This document shows, in pieces, positions 17,451-24,787 of a stretch of 64,000 bases of DNA. This stretch comes from Bradyrhizobium sp. CCGUVB1N3 (GTDB lineage Bacteria > Pseudomonadota > Alphaproteobacteria > Rhizobiales > Xanthobacteraceae), in assembly GCF_024199925.1 (NCBI RefSeq), contig NZ_JANADR010000001.1:1798001-1862000 (forward strand), given 5' to 3'. The first letter of the stretch is position 1. Every line of letters begins with the position of its first letter. Position numbers and translations under genes: made by a program. Under the pieces are notes generated by a model. It was not told where the DNA came from. It saw only the letters and a list, made by a program, of their open reading frames with translations, and did no database searches.

Positions 17451-17696
17451 ATGCACATGTTTATTACCGTCGTGGCCGTGCTCTGCCGGCTTGGCGCAAC
17501 AGCCTCAGGCGGTTGCGTCGAGGAAATCGTGACCGACAGCAACATGACACCCGAAATCTCGCTCATGCAGTGTGCGGTCGGCGCGCAGGCCGAACTCGCA
17601 AAATGGATGGGCGAACACCCGATCTATCACGTCAACTGGCGCATCGAACGCTACAAGTGTGTGCTAGGTCACTACGAGATCAAGGGCCACGCCTAA
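17451..17696 (+). CDS. Small conserved hypothetical protein
   Basis: 81 residues from ATG 17451, preceded by AAAGAGGTGAA. A hydrophobic start (MFITVVAVLCRLG) could be a signal or membrane segment. Three further cysteines (GGCVEE, MQCAVG, YKCVLG) may form disulfides or bind a metal. The pattern VEEIVTDSNMTPEISLMQCAVGAQ looks like a family seen often in Bradyrhizobium; no function is known to me. Confidence 0.65.
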   Translation: MHMFITVVAVLCRLGATASGGCVEEIVTDSNMTPEISLMQCAVGAQAELAKWMGEHPIYHVNWRIERYKCVLGHYEIKGHA

Positions 17697-17770
17697 GGCC
17701 CAACCCCGAAAGGGGAGGAAACGCCCCAAGGGGGACCGGCTTCTGCCGACCTCTTGCCAAACGTCTGAAA

Positions 17771-17802
17771 TTGGTCGGAGCGAGGATTTGAGCCTCCGAC
17801 GC
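17771..17802 (-). other. tRNA-Pro 3'-end fragment, candidate island attachment site
   Basis: TTGGTCGGAGCGAGGATTTG then AGCCTCCGAC. Against the intact tRNA-Pro at 26080-26157 the 3' half is almost identical: one 2-nt deletion and one substitution over about 32 nt, including the encoded CCA. It lacks the anticodon arm and 5' half, so it is not a functional tRNA. This is what remains at the distal end after site-specific insertion into a tRNA 3' end. Confidence 0.7.
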
Positions 17803-18082
17803 TAGCTTCCTAAGCGGAGGCAAGCATTTGATTGTTGTAGATTTTTTCGAAATTGAACTTGCTATCCGGCGAATTGAATCACACGTGCGTTCTGGTTCGG
17901 TTGCGAGCTGCATCATGCGACCGGCAAAAGCAGAAGACCGATCGAAGCCAACCTGACTCTCGCTCCAATGGTGCGGGAGGGGCTTGCGCGCGCCATGAGA
18001 TTCTATGGCGGAAAGCCCGCCACGCCCGATTCGTCATTCATGACGCAACGGGCCAACCTGGGCAGGCAAATGCCGACGGGCA

Positions 18083-18113
18083 TCCGTTGGCAACTGTCCG
18101 CCCGAAAACGACT
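18083..18113 (+). repeat. 31-bp direct repeat, left copy
   Basis: TCCGTTGGCAACTGTCCGCC followed by CGAAAACGACT. The right copy lies at 26029-26059 with one mismatch, 20 bp from the 3' end of tRNA-Pro. Same orientation. Confidence 0.7.
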
Positions 18114-18253
18114 GCGATGAGATGGTGTGGCTAAGCTGCAACGCGCCCTGTGTTCCGACAGGGAACGTCGGATACCGAACCGTTTGTAGGCTCGCGTCGA
18201 GATTACGGTACTTGCGCCGAGACTGACATCAGCCGCTTGATATCGGACTCGGT

Positions 18254-18285
18254 GGCCGCCCGGTATATTTCGGGCGGCCCTTTCC
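18254..18285 (+). terminator. Possible intrinsic terminator
   Basis: A perfect 9-bp stem GGCCGCCCG/CGGGCGGCC around an 8-nt AT-rich loop, followed by CTTTCC. The T-run is weak. It lies upstream of the small zinc-ribbon gene. Confidence 0.4.
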
Positions 18286-18314
18286 ATTTCCGACGCTGCG
18301 ATTTGGGTTCTGCA

Positions 18315-18491
18315 ATGAACCGCAATCGATACTTCGAAGGGCCGCGTTGCACGGCGTGCGACCAGCCACGCACACTCATCCGAAGCGAACCCGCCGGCGG
18401 GCGGTATGAAATTCGATCGTATGAATGTCCAGCCTGCAACAGCGTGCTGCGAATAGTCGAGCGCATCGAACCGAGCATGTTTCCGCGCTGA
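18315..18491 (+). CDS. Small zinc-ribbon-like protein
   Basis: 58 residues from ATG 18315. Two CxxC pairs, CTACDQ (residues 12-15) and CPACNS (37-40), separated by about 21 residues, fit a zinc ribbon. The stretch between (TLIRSEPAGGRYEIRSYECPACN) is the usual beta-hairpin arrangement. It may bind nucleic acid or protein, but no target is visible. Lies inside the tRNA-Pro island. Confidence 0.65.
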   Translation: MNRNRYFEGPRCTACDQPRTLIRSEPAGGRYEIRSYECPACNSVLRIVERIEPSMFPR

Positions 18492-18601
18492 TCAGAACCT
18501 CGTCGATGAAAGCGACTTGGTTGCGCCAGACGCTTCTTCGAATGCGCTTACCGTGTCGGCGGAGTTATTTCGACGAGTTGAATTTGGCGGCGCGAAGTCC
18601 G

Positions 18602-18844
18602 TCACTTCGAGGCTTGGTCGATCTTGTGTCCCAAATGCCCGGTGTCGTGGTCGCGACGCAACTGGCTCAGCGACGTCTCGTTCAACTGAAGCAGGACCTC
18701 GCTGAGCTGGGTCGCATCCGGATAACCGGCCGCGAAACCCTTGCCGTAGATCTTGCGCAACGTACCGACCAGCGTGTTGCCGTGCTTCTTGCTGATCGCG
18801 CCATCCTTGTCCCGATGGCGACCGTCCAGGCCAGGTCCCTTCAT
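18602..18844 (-). CDS. Small conserved hypothetical protein
   Basis: 80 residues with the ribosome-binding site GGGAGAG before ATG 18844. The N-terminus MKGPGLDGRHRDKDGAISKKHGNT, then VGTLRKIYGKGFAAGY, matches a small basic protein family that I recognise in rhizobial genomes, without known function. No membrane segment. Codon use is like that of the host, so it may be an old resident of the island. Confidence 0.65.
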   Translation of the reverse strand: MKGPGLDGRHRDKDGAISKKHGNTLVGTLRKIYGKGFAAGYPDATQLSEVLLQLNETSLSQLRRDHDTGHLGHKIDQASK

Positions 18845-18944
18845 GTGTCTCTCCCTGCGGTGCGTCTAACGCGCCGGGACAGCGTGCGCCCAATGGAGTT
18901 GATTGGCAACGGTATGACGCGGGGGAGTTGATGCAGGCGGGTGG

Positions 18945-19115
18945 CTAAGCGGCCTGTTCCTCAAGCGAGGTGTATACTCGACCATCTGGATCAACGATCT
19001 GAACGTCCCAGCACCCATCCTCGACAAGCTCTTTGGCTTTCTTGAGGGCGGCGGTGAGTGACAGCCGCTTGAGACTGACGATGCCTGCCGTGTCGAAACC
19101 GCTGATTTCAAACAT
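18945..19115 (-). CDS. Small conserved hypothetical protein
   Basis: 56 residues from ATG 19115, preceded by GGGAGGAGCAGC. Sequence MFEISGFDTAGIVSLKR, an amphipathic helix ALKKAKELVEDG, then CWDVQIVDPDGRVYTS. The strand-helix-strand pattern is compact and conserved-looking. The D-P-D-G-R-V-Y ending is typical of short Bradyrhizobium orphans. Function unknown. The frame extends upstream to 19220, but the strong ribosome-binding site decides for 19115. Confidence 0.65.
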   Translation of the reverse strand: MFEISGFDTAGIVSLKRLSLTAALKKAKELVEDGCWDVQIVDPDGRVYTSLEEQAA

Positions 19116-19437
19116 GCTGCTCCTCCCGTTTTGCCGAATCCTACACTCTTGGCGTGAGTTGTCTGCAACTTTTGTCGCGCTTCGAAGCAGGCTGCCCCAA
19201 TCCTCGGGGGAGCACAACACCTTGCTTCAGCGAGAACCGGGACACGCCGCTCGGGCAATTCAATCCCACAGCCCCGTAGTCGGCCGGGGTTGCCGGGCAT
19301 GCCAGGCGGCCACGTCGCTAACGCGGAATTAATCCGAAAAGCCCACAATTTTGGAAAGTTGTAGATGGGGCCGCGCAGAGGAGGCGTCGTGAGGACGTTC
19401 CGCCGACGGCTTCCTGTTGCTTGCTCATTTGGGGTCA

Positions 19438-20085
19438 ATGCACGTGACCACGACATCCGAAACGCAAGGCCTCACCGGGCAATTCGACCCCGCAGCGCTC
19501 GCACGTGCGGTCGCAGCCCCAGAAGCTCCGGTACTGATCAAGCGGTCCAGCCGGAAATCGGTCCTGGCACTGTCCGTGTGTGCCTTGGCCATCAATGGCT
19601 CGGCGGCCATCTATACACTGCCGTTTGACCTTCCGTCGCCGCATGTCAGCAGCTTGGCTGAACTGCTTCCGCGCTGGGAAGCTTCCGCGCCAAAACCGGA
19701 TCCGGTTGTCGCTGCTTTGAAGGATATTCAGTCGGCCCAGCAGCAACATGCCGCCTCGCTGCAGGAGAACAATCACTCATTGCAGCAAAATGCGGCTCTG
19801 CAGCAGCAGGATTCAGCTATCCTCGGCTCTCTGCGACAGAGCATCACGGACGAACGGGTCGATGTGAAGAAGATGTCGGCGCAGCTTTCTACGCTTATCG
19901 CGAAGGTCGACTCGCTGCAAAGTGCCATGATGTCGGAAATAACCTCTTCCATCCCAAGAGGGCGCGCTCGTGATCGACTGGCGATGCGCAAACGGTTGGC
20001 TCGGCAGTCGAAGTCTCTAGGGCCCGTTTCAGTTGGAGGAGCTCCCCTGAGTACGCCAGCCACAGTTTCAGCCCCGGAGAGTTGA
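19438..20085 (+). CDS. Membrane-anchored, Gln-rich coiled-coil protein
   Basis: 215 residues from ATG 19438 (GGGG ribosome-binding site). One transmembrane helix near residues 43-62 (KSVLALSVCALAINGSAAIY) follows a short cytoplasmic tail. After it comes a long coiled coil: ALKDIQSAQQQHAASLQENN, SLQQNAALQQQDSAILGSL and so on to about residue 160. The C-terminus is basic and Pro/Ser-rich. The topology suggests a bitopic inner-membrane protein with a periplasmic coiled coil, perhaps a scaffold. No homologue with known function is recalled. Confidence 0.6.
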   Translation: MHVTTTSETQGLTGQFDPAALARAVAAPEAPVLIKRSSRKSVLALSVCALAINGSAAIYTLPFDLPSPHVSSLAELLPRWEASAPKPDPVVAALKDIQSAQQQHAASLQENNHSLQQNAALQQQDSAILGSLRQSITDERVDVKKMSAQLSTLIAKVDSLQSAMMSEITSSIPRGRARDRLAMRKRLARQSKSLGPVSVGGAPLSTPATVSAPES

Positions 20086-20396
20086 ATGCGCGTCAAGCAA
20101 AACGCTTGGGACTATGTCCCGCGCCAATTTCGGCGGTGACAGTGCACTCAACTCTCTCCGCCTCCATGCCCGACGACACGGCAATAAATTGCGGTGACAC
20201 CCAATTCTCGTCCGGCCGCAATTCGAAGTGATCGGCACCAATCATCGTCACAGGCCTATATTCGACAGTATCTGAGCATCGTGGATGCCGGAGGATTGCG
20301 GCCGGTCCGTTCATCCGCTTAATCTGATCATGCCGGATGGTGATCAGGTCGAGATCATTGTCGCGGCCGCACTTCCGCTGATTGTGAGGCTGTCCC
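20086..20396. other. Intergenic region, no clear gene
   Basis: About 310 bp between the coiled-coil gene and the ureidoglycine aminohydrolase gene. A 50-residue minus-strand frame (20093-20245) has no ribosome-binding site and is not called. Confidence 0.35.
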
Positions 20397-21191
20397 ATGC
20401 ACCCGAATTCGATGACCATTCCGTCTGGCCGCTTGCCGCCCGGCGCCTTCGGCCATACGCGCAGCGTCGTGCGCCGCAACTATGCCTTCATGCCGCCTGA
20501 AGGCATCATGGACAGCTATCTGCCCGCATATGAAAAGACGATCGTCCGTTTTCAGGCAGCGCCGGCACTCGGAGCAAAATTCGCACAGGCGATGCTCGAG
20601 ATCGAGGGCGGTGGCGGCACGCGCGCGCCGATCAGCGATCGCCTCCAGCGCTTCTTCTACGTCATCGGCGGCACGGTACTGCTCTCCGTGAATGACGCGG
20701 CACAGATCGAACTTGGCCCGGAGGGCTATGCCTATATGCCGCCGCACACACGGTTCTCGCTTCGGAATGCCGGAGCGAACCAGGCGCAGGTCATCGGTCT
20801 CTGGAAGCCTTACGAGGCAATAGACCTGCCGCAGCCAGATCCGATCGTGTCGCACAGGAAAAACGTGGAATGTATCAACCACAATGGCACGGAAGGTCGT
20901 ACCTGGGAGCACCTGCTCGGCTTCAACGACTTACGGTTTGACATGGAGATGAACATCCTGAGCTTCCAGCCGGGCGCACATTTTCCAGATGTCGAGACAC
21001 ACATCATGGAGCATGGCCTCTACATGCTGGAAGGCCAGGGCATGTATCTTCTCGGTGCCGACTGGCACGAGACTTGGACCAGCGACTTCATCTGGATGGG
21101 CCCGTATTGCCCGCAGCTCTTCTACCCGACAGGATGGAGCAAAGCCGCCTATCTCCTCTACAAGGATGTCAATCGCGATGTCACCTTCTGA
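20397..21191 (+). CDS. (S)-ureidoglycine aminohydrolase (bicupin)
   Basis: 264 residues with two cupin domains. The N-terminal part has RNYAFMPPEGIMDSYLPAYEKT and RLQRFFYVIGGTVLLSV. The C-terminal cupin carries the metal-binding run PDVETHIMEHGLYMLEGQGMY (E-x-H-x3-H type), then WHETWTSDFIWMGPYCPQ. This matches (S)-ureidoglycine aminohydrolase, which uses Mn2+ to deaminate ureidoglycine to ureidoglycolate in allantoin degradation. No other purine or allantoin genes are nearby, so it is an orphan copy inside the island. Gene name allE/uglY is not assigned because the local pathway is absent. Confidence 0.85.
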   Translation: MHPNSMTIPSGRLPPGAFGHTRSVVRRNYAFMPPEGIMDSYLPAYEKTIVRFQAAPALGAKFAQAMLEIEGGGGTRAPISDRLQRFFYVIGGTVLLSVNDAAQIELGPEGYAYMPPHTRFSLRNAGANQAQVIGLWKPYEAIDLPQPDPIVSHRKNVECINHNGTEGRTWEHLLGFNDLRFDMEMNILSFQPGAHFPDVETHIMEHGLYMLEGQGMYLLGADWHETWTSDFIWMGPYCPQLFYPTGWSKAAYLLYKDVNRDVTF

Positions 21192-21486
21192 CGCGCATCA
21201 AAAGCCGGCGAGGAGGTACAGGCTCGTGAGATAGGGCCGCCAGCGAGTCTCGCGTCAGTACCGACGGAGCTTCTGGGCTACTCCGAGTGCGCGCATCGCT
21301 TTGCCGCTCTTTGACGGTACGATGGATTTGCGCTCGGCGGAGCGCACAGGGAGGGACGGCTCTGGTGTGTTCCAGCCTCGCGCGCCGGAGCCCGTTCTCG
21401 TTTGCAGGATCGGGCAGGCCATCGAACGCGAGGAATAGCCATGAAATCCAGTCGTGAAGCGATCTCGCTGTACGGCAAGCTCGTAG

Positions 21487-21726
21487 ATGCGTGACCTTGA
21501 AGAAAGCGACCGCGAAGCCTGGGCTCGCATGGCCGCACACCATATCGTTGACGGCGCCTTAGCCGCGAGCGAGCGAATGCCAGGACCGCATCCGGCACCG
21601 GACCAAGTCGCGCTCCTGCGTGAGATCGCGCGGCGTGCCTTGTGGCATTTGCCCAACTCGGGCGACGAGGCGCGGCAGTTGGTTCGCTACATTGATATCG
21701 AAAATCTGCGCCAACCGAAGGGTTGA
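21487..21726 (+). CDS. Small hypothetical protein, overlapping an upstream mini-ORF
   Basis: 79 residues, mostly helical (DREAWARMAAHHIVDGALAA, PDQVALLREIARRALWHL). There is no ribosome-binding site of its own. A 17-codon frame at 21441-21494 with a good GAGGA site encodes MKSSREAISLYGKLVDA and ends 7 bp inside it, in another frame. Either translation is coupled, or the two are halves of a frameshifted small gene. Low certainty. Confidence 0.4.
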   Translation: MRDLEESDREAWARMAAHHIVDGALAASERMPGPHPAPDQVALLREIARRALWHLPNSGDEARQLVRYIDIENLRQPKG

Positions 21727-21968
21727 AAGCAAAAGCGCGGGACCGAAACCCTGCGCCCTTTGCTCTGGAAGCGAGGCCCGGCATTGGAGGCAAATCCGAA
21801 CCGGACCTCGCAGCCGCCAACCCCGCGGGGGAATCGACGGCGACAGTAGATCGCATGGTAGGCTGACATCCGCCTTACAAGGCCCGCCGTTTCCTTGAGC
21901 CAGATCAACGTCCGGCGCTACAGCCGAGCAAAACACAAGCCGTCTCAGAACAGGTCGATGATCTGATC

Positions 21969-22100
21969 ATGATCGGCAGAAACACAAATGAACGTGCAAG
22001 TCGGTTCCGCCAGATATTCATGGGCCTGATACTCGCCCTGATCTGGGCGCCCACCTTCTGGTTCATGGTCAAACTGTTTCTAGCATTCCCGAAAGGATAG
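21969..22100 (+). CDS. Small single-pass membrane protein
   Basis: 43 residues: a polar start (MIGRNTNERASRFRQIF), then a single hydrophobic helix (MGLILALIWAPTFWFMVKLFLAF). Typical of tiny bitopic proteins of this genus. No function is evident. It is followed by a GCCCGCC/GGCGGGC hairpin at 22100-22123 that may end its transcript. Confidence 0.5.
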   Translation: MIGRNTNERASRFRQIFMGLILALIWAPTFWFMVKLFLAFPKG

Positions 22101-22139
22101 GCCCGCCAGCGTGAACCGGCGGGCCCCGATGTCACCGAC

Positions 22140-22175
22140 TCAGTCGGCGGGCCTCTACAATCAGTCGGCGGGCCT
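22140..22175 (+). repeat. Two 15-bp direct repeats
   Basis: TCAGTCGGCGGGCCT occurs at 22140-22154 and again at 22161-22175, 6 bp apart. The core CGGCGGGCC also occurs in the hairpin 30 bp upstream. Confidence 0.6.
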
Positions 22176-22193
22176 TGCGTAGCAGATCCGGCC

Positions 22194-22505
22194 ATGACCC
22201 AGCGAACGTTGCAGACAATCGAATGGAACGCTTATCCGCTTCAAATCCCACCAGCGAAGGAGCGCCTGCTGTTGATCGTGTCGGCAGCCGGCCAGCCACC
22301 AAGTCTCAAGCTCATAGGCAAGAGTGAGGTTGCAATCGGATATTGGACGGGCGACGCCTTTCGGGTGATGTCCGGCTTTTTGCGACCGCGGCTGATGTCT
22401 GATTGGCAGCCGGCGGTTACCCATTGGGCGAGACTTGCGCCATGTTGGCCCCAAGGGATCGATCTTGTTCGCGACAGAAGATTCGACTCTGACGTTCGGG
22501 ATTGA
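22194..22505 (+). CDS. Hypothetical protein
   Basis: 103 residues. TIEWNAYPLQIPPAKERLLL, then VAIGYWTGDAFRVMSG and VTHWARLAP look like a small beta-rich domain repeatedly found in phage or island genes of this genus (W-T-G-D-x-F, T-x-W-A-x-L-P). The C-terminus after about residue 82 (CWPQGIDLVRDRRF) is less convincing and may include a frameshift. No ribosome-binding site of note. Confidence 0.45.
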   Translation: MTQRTLQTIEWNAYPLQIPPAKERLLLIVSAAGQPPSLKLIGKSEVAIGYWTGDAFRVMSGFLRPRLMSDWQPAVTHWARLAPCWPQGIDLVRDRRFDSDVRD

Positions 22506-22545
22506 GCGCGGGATCGAAGCCCCGCGGAACGCAAGGAGGGGGAAC

Positions 22546-22761
22546 ATGACTGACGATCAAGTCAATCGGATTGTCGAGCACCTGTGCCAGCACTTGCACG
22601 TAGCCGTCCGGTTGAAGGGCACACAGCCCGAGATCCATCCACCCAACCTCAAGGATCTTGGATTCGATTCTGCGTCTGTGAGAGCTGTATTGCTGACCGG
22701 CTTGCATTGGGCGGGCATCACAATAGTCGACAAGATAGAGACCGGTGAAGAGCCGCCCTAG
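22546..22761 (+). CDS. Acyl-carrier-protein-like mini-protein
   Basis: 71 residues from ATG 22546, with AAGGAGGGGGAAC directly before it, a very strong ribosome-binding site. MTDDQVNRIVEHLCQHLHVA resembles helix I of acyl carrier proteins. After it comes LKDLGFDSASVRAVLL, where LGFDS (residues 38-42) matches the LGxDS phosphopantetheine motif at the right distance from the start, then GLHWAGITI in place of the LEEEFGIEI helix end. The C-terminal helix is short. It may be a degenerate or specialised carrier protein, or a chance resemblance. No phosphopantetheinyl transferase or synthase is nearby. Confidence 0.55.
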   Translation: MTDDQVNRIVEHLCQHLHVAVRLKGTQPEIHPPNLKDLGFDSASVRAVLLTGLHWAGITIVDKIETGEEPP

Positions 22762-22821
22762 TCCTAACGAGACGCGCGGGAACCCCGCGCCGCCTTCCTG
22801 TCACCGCACTACCTGGCCTGG

Positions 22822-23034
22822 CTAGGTGTGGTGCAATTCCCGCTCAATCGCTTTTAACCGTTTTCTAAGAGCGCGATCTATGGCGCTGGCTTCTCTTGGC
22901 GCGATTCTTCCCTTGGTGATGTCGGTCAGTATCCTGCTCTGAAACACTGCGATCTGCTCCAACGTCATCTGCTCGATTTGAGCTATCCGCGCCTCAACGT
23001 CGGCATCTGCTTCCGCCGCTTTCCTATTGCGCAT
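22822..23034 (-). CDS. Small helical protein
   Basis: 70 residues from ATG 23034, preceded by GGGAGGAAGGC. Nearly all helix: KAAEADADVEARIAQIEQM, QIAVFQSRILTDI, then KGRIAPREASAIDRALRKRL. Charged and soluble. The frame runs further upstream to 23283, but the strong ribosome-binding site decides. Function unknown. Confidence 0.55.
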   Translation of the reverse strand: MRNRKAAEADADVEARIAQIEQMTLEQIAVFQSRILTDITKGRIAPREASAIDRALRKRLKAIERELHHT

Positions 23035-23206
23035 GCCTTCCTCCCTCGGTGGCATGACTTTGATCCTGGACCCCGGCGGCGCCGAAACAAGACGCCAGCG
23101 CCGCCGAGCTTGTGGATAAGTTACTGCCTCAACCGGCGGGCATGCGCCGCCAGCCGTTGCCGGTTGCGCTTCGTGTGCGATCGGCGCCTGATTTGCCGAA
23201 TTTTCA

Positions 23207-23446
23207 ATGACCCGTTTCGCGGTCGAACGAGGGCACACCACTGTGAGCAGGCCATCCGCAGTAAGGGCCGTCACCGTCACCATCGACGGTTTTGAACACC
23301 ACGGAACATTTTTCGTTCAAAGTTCAATGGTGCACGTTCAGTCACAGGTCGGATCTAAGGCCACTCAGGTCGGAGGGTCGCCGCCCGAAATGATTGCTAG
23401 GTTACTGCTTGCAGAACTAGTGCGCGCCGCCAGCGCAACCGATTAG
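23207..23446 (+). CDS. Small conserved hypothetical protein
   Basis: 79 residues; a GTG at 23243 is an alternative start. The core VTVTIDGFEHHGTFFVQSSM, then KATQVGGSPPEMIARLLLAELV is a short beta hairpin plus helix that I recognise as a frequent Bradyrhizobium orphan. The start is uncertain, and it is divergent from and 172 bp from the helical protein gene. Confidence 0.5.
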   Translation: MTRFAVERGHTTVSRPSAVRAVTVTIDGFEHHGTFFVQSSMVHVQSQVGSKATQVGGSPPEMIARLLLAELVRAASATD

Positions 23447-23689
23447 GCCACGGTCAGCGGCTGGCGTACGGCTTGAGGGCAAAAGCGAAATAGCGCTTGC
23501 GCTCGCCCTGCGGTTGCCCGAGCATCCGCGGCGGTCTCAGTGGGGGCAAGGGGGATCCCGCCCTTAAGGAGTACGTGCAGGCGTGCATGCACCGTCGATA
23601 GTGGCGGGGCGCTTCGGCGCGCGCGGGAACCATTTGGCCCGCGGCGAGTCCTAAAGGCATATCGATCCTATGTTGCTGAGGATCGACCG

Positions 23690-23848
23690 ATGAACACAGC
23701 AGTCGCCTATGCGATCTCGGCTTTCATGGTGGGCTTCGGCCTCTGGATCCTCATTGTCGGCCTAAGCTCCAGCGCACCCGTTTTGTGGGCTTGCGCGGCC
23801 CTCATCCCCATCGCCGTCGGGCTCGCAAGCGCCATCGGTCCCAGCTAA
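23690..23848 (+). CDS. Small membrane protein, two helices
   Basis: 52 residues: AVAYAISAFMVGFGLWILIV and VLWACAALIPIAVGLASAI are two hydrophobic helices with a short polar turn (GLSSSAP). GAGG lies 11 bp upstream. Small hairpin membrane proteins of this kind are common in the genus; role unknown. Confidence 0.5.
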   Translation: MNTAVAYAISAFMVGFGLWILIVGLSSSAPVLWACAALIPIAVGLASAIGPS

Positions 23849-23961
23849 CGATTTCATCCCCTCGTGGGGCGTCTCGGCGCGCCTATGCACCCCTATGCGA
23901 ATTCGCTCGACGACCTGCGGGGGCCGCCGTCATAGGGAACTTTGGGGGCCGTGGGCAGTTG

Positions 23962-24237
23962 ATGAGCTTAATCCCCGACAAGCGGAGTTTTCCCATGCGC
24001 GAGAGGCGCAGGATGGCAGCAGGCCCAGCGTCTGCCCGCGCCACCAAGGCATCGGTTGAGCCCCTCCGGACCGGTTATGCCTTAGTGATTGACGGACACA
24101 TCAAGGCGAGCTTCGAGACAAAAGTCAGCGCTCTGGAAGCAGGCACACAGCTGAAGAGGCAATCTCCTCGGCTCCAAGTTAAAATCTACGACGCTGAAAC
24201 CAAGCTCAGCGAGACTGTTGAGATCGCCGAAGCCTGA
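23962..24237 (+). CDS. Small conserved hypothetical protein
   Basis: 91 residues from ATG 23962; ATG 23995 is an alternative with a nearby GGAG. A basic start (RERRRMAAGP) is followed by PLRTGYALVIDGHIKASFET, ALEAGTQLKR and LQVKIYDAETKLSETVEI. The G-Y-x-L-V-I-D-G core is a small domain I know only as hypothetical. It ends 87 bp before the IS element. Confidence 0.5.
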   Translation: MSLIPDKRSFPMRERRRMAAGPASARATKASVEPLRTGYALVIDGHIKASFETKVSALEAGTQLKRQSPRLQVKIYDAETKLSETVEIAEA

Positions 24238-24303
24238 TGACTCGGACTGACATTGCAGAGGCCTTAGGATGTTAGAAAAGGCGATGCAGCTTCAGCTTCC
24301 GCA

Positions 24304-24323
24304 TTGGAATTACGGTGACAGTG
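24304..24323 (+). repeat. Left arm of an older inverted repeat split by the IS
   Basis: TTGGAATTACGGTGACAGTG. Its partner CACTGTCACTGTAATCCAA lies at 25762-25780 (one mismatch, one indel). The IS3 element sits immediately inside the left arm. Likely the ends of an older element or palindrome. Confidence 0.5.
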
Positions 24324-24385
24324 CTGGACTGCACCCCTGAAGCGAGACACGATAATTTCAGTGACAGGCATTTCAAGGATGACCT

Positions 24386-24787
24386 GTGGCAGTACAAGGA
24401 AAGAACCGTCAGTTTCCGACGGCCTACAAAATAAAGGCGATCAAGCGGGTTGAGAGAGGCGACGGCGTTCTGCCGGTAGCCCGTGAACTCGGGATTTCTC
24501 GCAAGATTCTCCACGACTGGATCAAGGCGTGGAAGGCCGATGGGCCAGACGGGTTGAACCGCAAGCGCGGACCCAAGCCTGGCCCCCGCAAGCTGAAGCC
24601 GCTAGCGACGTACAACGACAAGCGCTCCGCCCTCGCGCTCGCCAAAGCGCGCATCGCCGAGCTCGAAGGGCTGGTGGGGCGCCAGCAGATGGATCTCGAT
24701 TTTTTTCGACAAGCCTTGCGCGCCTTGGAGCGGCCGGCAGCGCAAGGCAAACCCGCATCCGCATCGTCGAAGTCATCCAAGCGATGA
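24386..24787 (+). CDS. IS3-family transposase OrfA
   Basis: 133 residues from GTG 24386. A helix-turn-helix (KAIKRVERGDGVLPVARELG, SRKILHDWIKAWKADGPDGL) binds the IS ends, followed by a leucine-zipper-like helix (ALALAKARIAELEGLVGRQQ) for multimerisation. A run of seven T at 24700-24706 sits in the phase T_TTT_TTT, the classical -1 slippage heptamer for IS3 elements. Frameshifting there would give the OrfAB transposase; translation without it gives OrfA alone, which usually inhibits transposition. Confidence 0.9.
   Translation: MAVQGKNRQFPTAYKIKAIKRVERGDGVLPVARELGISRKILHDWIKAWKADGPDGLNRKRGPKPGPRKLKPLATYNDKRSALALAKARIAELEGLVGRQQMDLDFFRQALRALERPAAQGKPASASSKSSKR
24700..24706 (+). promoter_or_regulatory. 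-1 programmed frameshift site
   Basis: Seven T with the two frame-0 codons TTT TTT at 24701-24706, preceded by GAT. Slippage back by one base moves ribosomes from the OrfA to the OrfB frame, which is open there. The phase is exactly that of known IS3-family shift sites. Confidence 0.75.

Noticed and set aside
17853..18134. 93-residue plus-strand frame in the left island end
   Set aside because: Composition is erratic, and it runs across the 31-bp repeat; likely spurious.
20093..20245. 50-residue minus-strand frame after the coiled-coil gene
   Set aside because: No ribosome-binding site and no family resemblance.
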